Part shown: positions 63,345-64,000 of the stretch, piece after piece
Layout: the number at the start of each line of letters is the position of its first letter
How positions within the stretch are numbered: position 1 is the first letter of the stretch
Assembly: GCF_024699925.1 (NCBI RefSeq)
Contig: NZ_JAJOMX010000001.1
Location: 2,084,001-2,148,000, forward strand
DNA length: 64,000 nt
Reading direction: 5' to 3'
From: Mesorhizobium sp. J428
GTDB taxonomy: Bacteria > Pseudomonadota > Alphaproteobacteria > Rhizobiales > Rhizobiaceae
Notes under the pieces: generated by a model
Databases searched by the model: none
What the model saw: only the letters and a program-made list of their open reading frames with translations
Told to the model about the DNA's origin: nothing
Position numbers and translations under genes: made by a program

Positions 63345-64000
63345 GTGTCCGATTTGCCAAGAATCCATTTCACCCGTGAGGAATATGCCCGGCGCCTCGA
63401 CAAGACATCCCGGGCTATGAAGGCCACTGGCTACGATGCCTTCCTGCTATTCAAAAGCGAGGACATGTATTGGCTCACGGGCCTGGATACGGATGGCTAT
63501 TATGTCTTCCACACCATGCTCGTTACGGCCGATGGCAAGGTTGCCTATCTCGGTCGGCAGGCGGACTACAACAATGTGTTCTACAGCTCAATCCTGGAAG
63601 GTTGCATGGTCTTCGATGAGCTGGCCGGATCGAGCCGAGGGCAGGCCGTAAAGTCTCTGCTGCAGGACCACGGTCTCGCGGGCGGAAGAGTCGGTGTTCA
63701 ATACAATACGATGGGTCACCGCGCCGACCTCTACGTCGACATCGTCGCCGCTCTCGAAGGTTGGTGCAGCTTCTCCGATGCCTCGCCGACGATTGACAGG
63801 CTTCGCCTGGTGAAGACGCCGGCCGAAATCGAGATGATGCGCAAGTCCGCAAACATCGTCCAACTGATGGCGGAAGCTGCTATCGCGGAGACCAGGGCTG
63901 GCGTCTTCGAGGGGAAGATCTTCGGAGCCCTTGCCCAGACGATCTACGAGAACGATGGCGATCCGTGCGCGCTGCGCTATCCGATCGGATGCGGCCCAGC
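63345..64000 (+). CDS. M24-family creatinase/prolidase-like enzyme (truncated by window edge)
   Basis: The first 218 codons of a metal-dependent hydrolase. GTG 63345 follows GGAG. The N-terminal creatinase-like domain reads FTREEYARRLDKTSRAMKATGYDAFLLFKSEDMYWLTGL, and the start of the catalytic domain (LVKTPAEIEMMRKSANIVQLMAEAA) is reached before the edge. Relatives include Xaa-Pro peptidases, creatinase and ectoine hydrolase. Its place after the ABC operon suggests it acts on the imported compound. The metal-binding residues lie beyond the window. Confidence 0.9.
   Translation, partial: MSDLPRIHFTREEYARRLDKTSRAMKATGYDAFLLFKSEDMYWLTGLDTDGYYVFHTMLVTADGKVAYLGRQADYNNVFYSSILEGCMVFDELAGSSRGQAVKSLLQDHGLAGGRVGVQYNTMGHRADLYVDIVAALEGWCSFSDASPTIDRLRLVKTPAEIEMMRKSANIVQLMAEAAIAETRAGVFEGKIFGALAQTIYENDGDPCALRYPIGCGP

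Noticed and set aside
60279..64000. Ectoine uptake and degradation cluster
   Set aside because: The ABC type and M24 enzyme resemble that system, but no ectoine-specific partner genes or the MocR-type EnuR regulator are seen, and the regulator here is of the FCD type. The substrate is left open.

Overview
The window is about 63% GC-looking bacterial chromosome of an alphaproteobacterium, most likely a Hyphomicrobiales member near Mesorhizobium, Aminobacter or other Phyllobacteriaceae. The clues are rhizobial families (two DUF982 proteins, an IalB-like secreted protein, DUF1236 and DUF6152 proteins), an ffh / chorismate mutase / rpsP order, an imuA-imuB-dnaE2 mutasome preceded by a GAAC-N7-GAAC SOS box, and many ATGA, GTGA or TGATG start-stop overlaps. 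Genus is an inference; no rRNA is present.

Bases 1-40,150 look like conserved backbone. In order: a ybbP-ybbA transporter pair divergent from a tesA-like lipase; thpR, a pterin dehydratase, a YkvA protein, ialB-like and rlmN; small membrane proteins and a LysE exporter; argG (apparent frameshift); a MltB-like transglycosylase; a zinc peptidase and a cupin; ffh, a GNAT enzyme, chorismate mutase and rpsP; asd, PAP2 and M20 enzymes; leuB and leuD with small membrane or secreted proteins between them; an FAD oxidoreductase and a CitE-like lyase; the imuA-imuB-dnaE2 cassette (imuB apparently frameshifted); Trm112, LON-domain and YbbN proteins; ProX; and tRNA-Gly(GCC).

From 40.6 to 48.8 kb lies a catabolic island: an IclR regulator divergent from a class IV aminotransferase, a TAXI binding protein, a fused TRAP permease, two homologous SHGG/NDAG-motif modules of unknown function and a ThDP-dependent enzyme. 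The layout suggests uptake of an organic acid or amino acid followed by transamination and ThDP-dependent cleavage or decarboxylation, but the substrate cannot be read from the sequence.

From 48.8 to 64 kb the content is accessory: a DUF932 gene with two compensating indels, a TetR-amidase pair with inverted-repeat operators, and a second catabolic cluster (dihydroorotase-like amidohydrolase, leaderless binding protein, FCD-type GntR regulator, 107-aa CxxC protein, CobW-like GTPase lacking CxCC, metallophosphoesterase, polar amino-acid-type ABC transporter, M24 creatinase/prolidase-like enzyme). An IS3-family element has cut the phosphoesterase gene with a 3-bp target duplication; removing it restores the frame exactly. 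A shared 13-bp motif upstream of the amidohydrolase and the ABC transporter suggests that the GntR protein controls both.

Four loci (argG, imuB, the DUF932 gene and probably the SHGG/NDAG gene) carry single-base frame breaks. This many in 64 kb raises the possibility of residual assembly indels, so they should be checked against reads before any biological reading.
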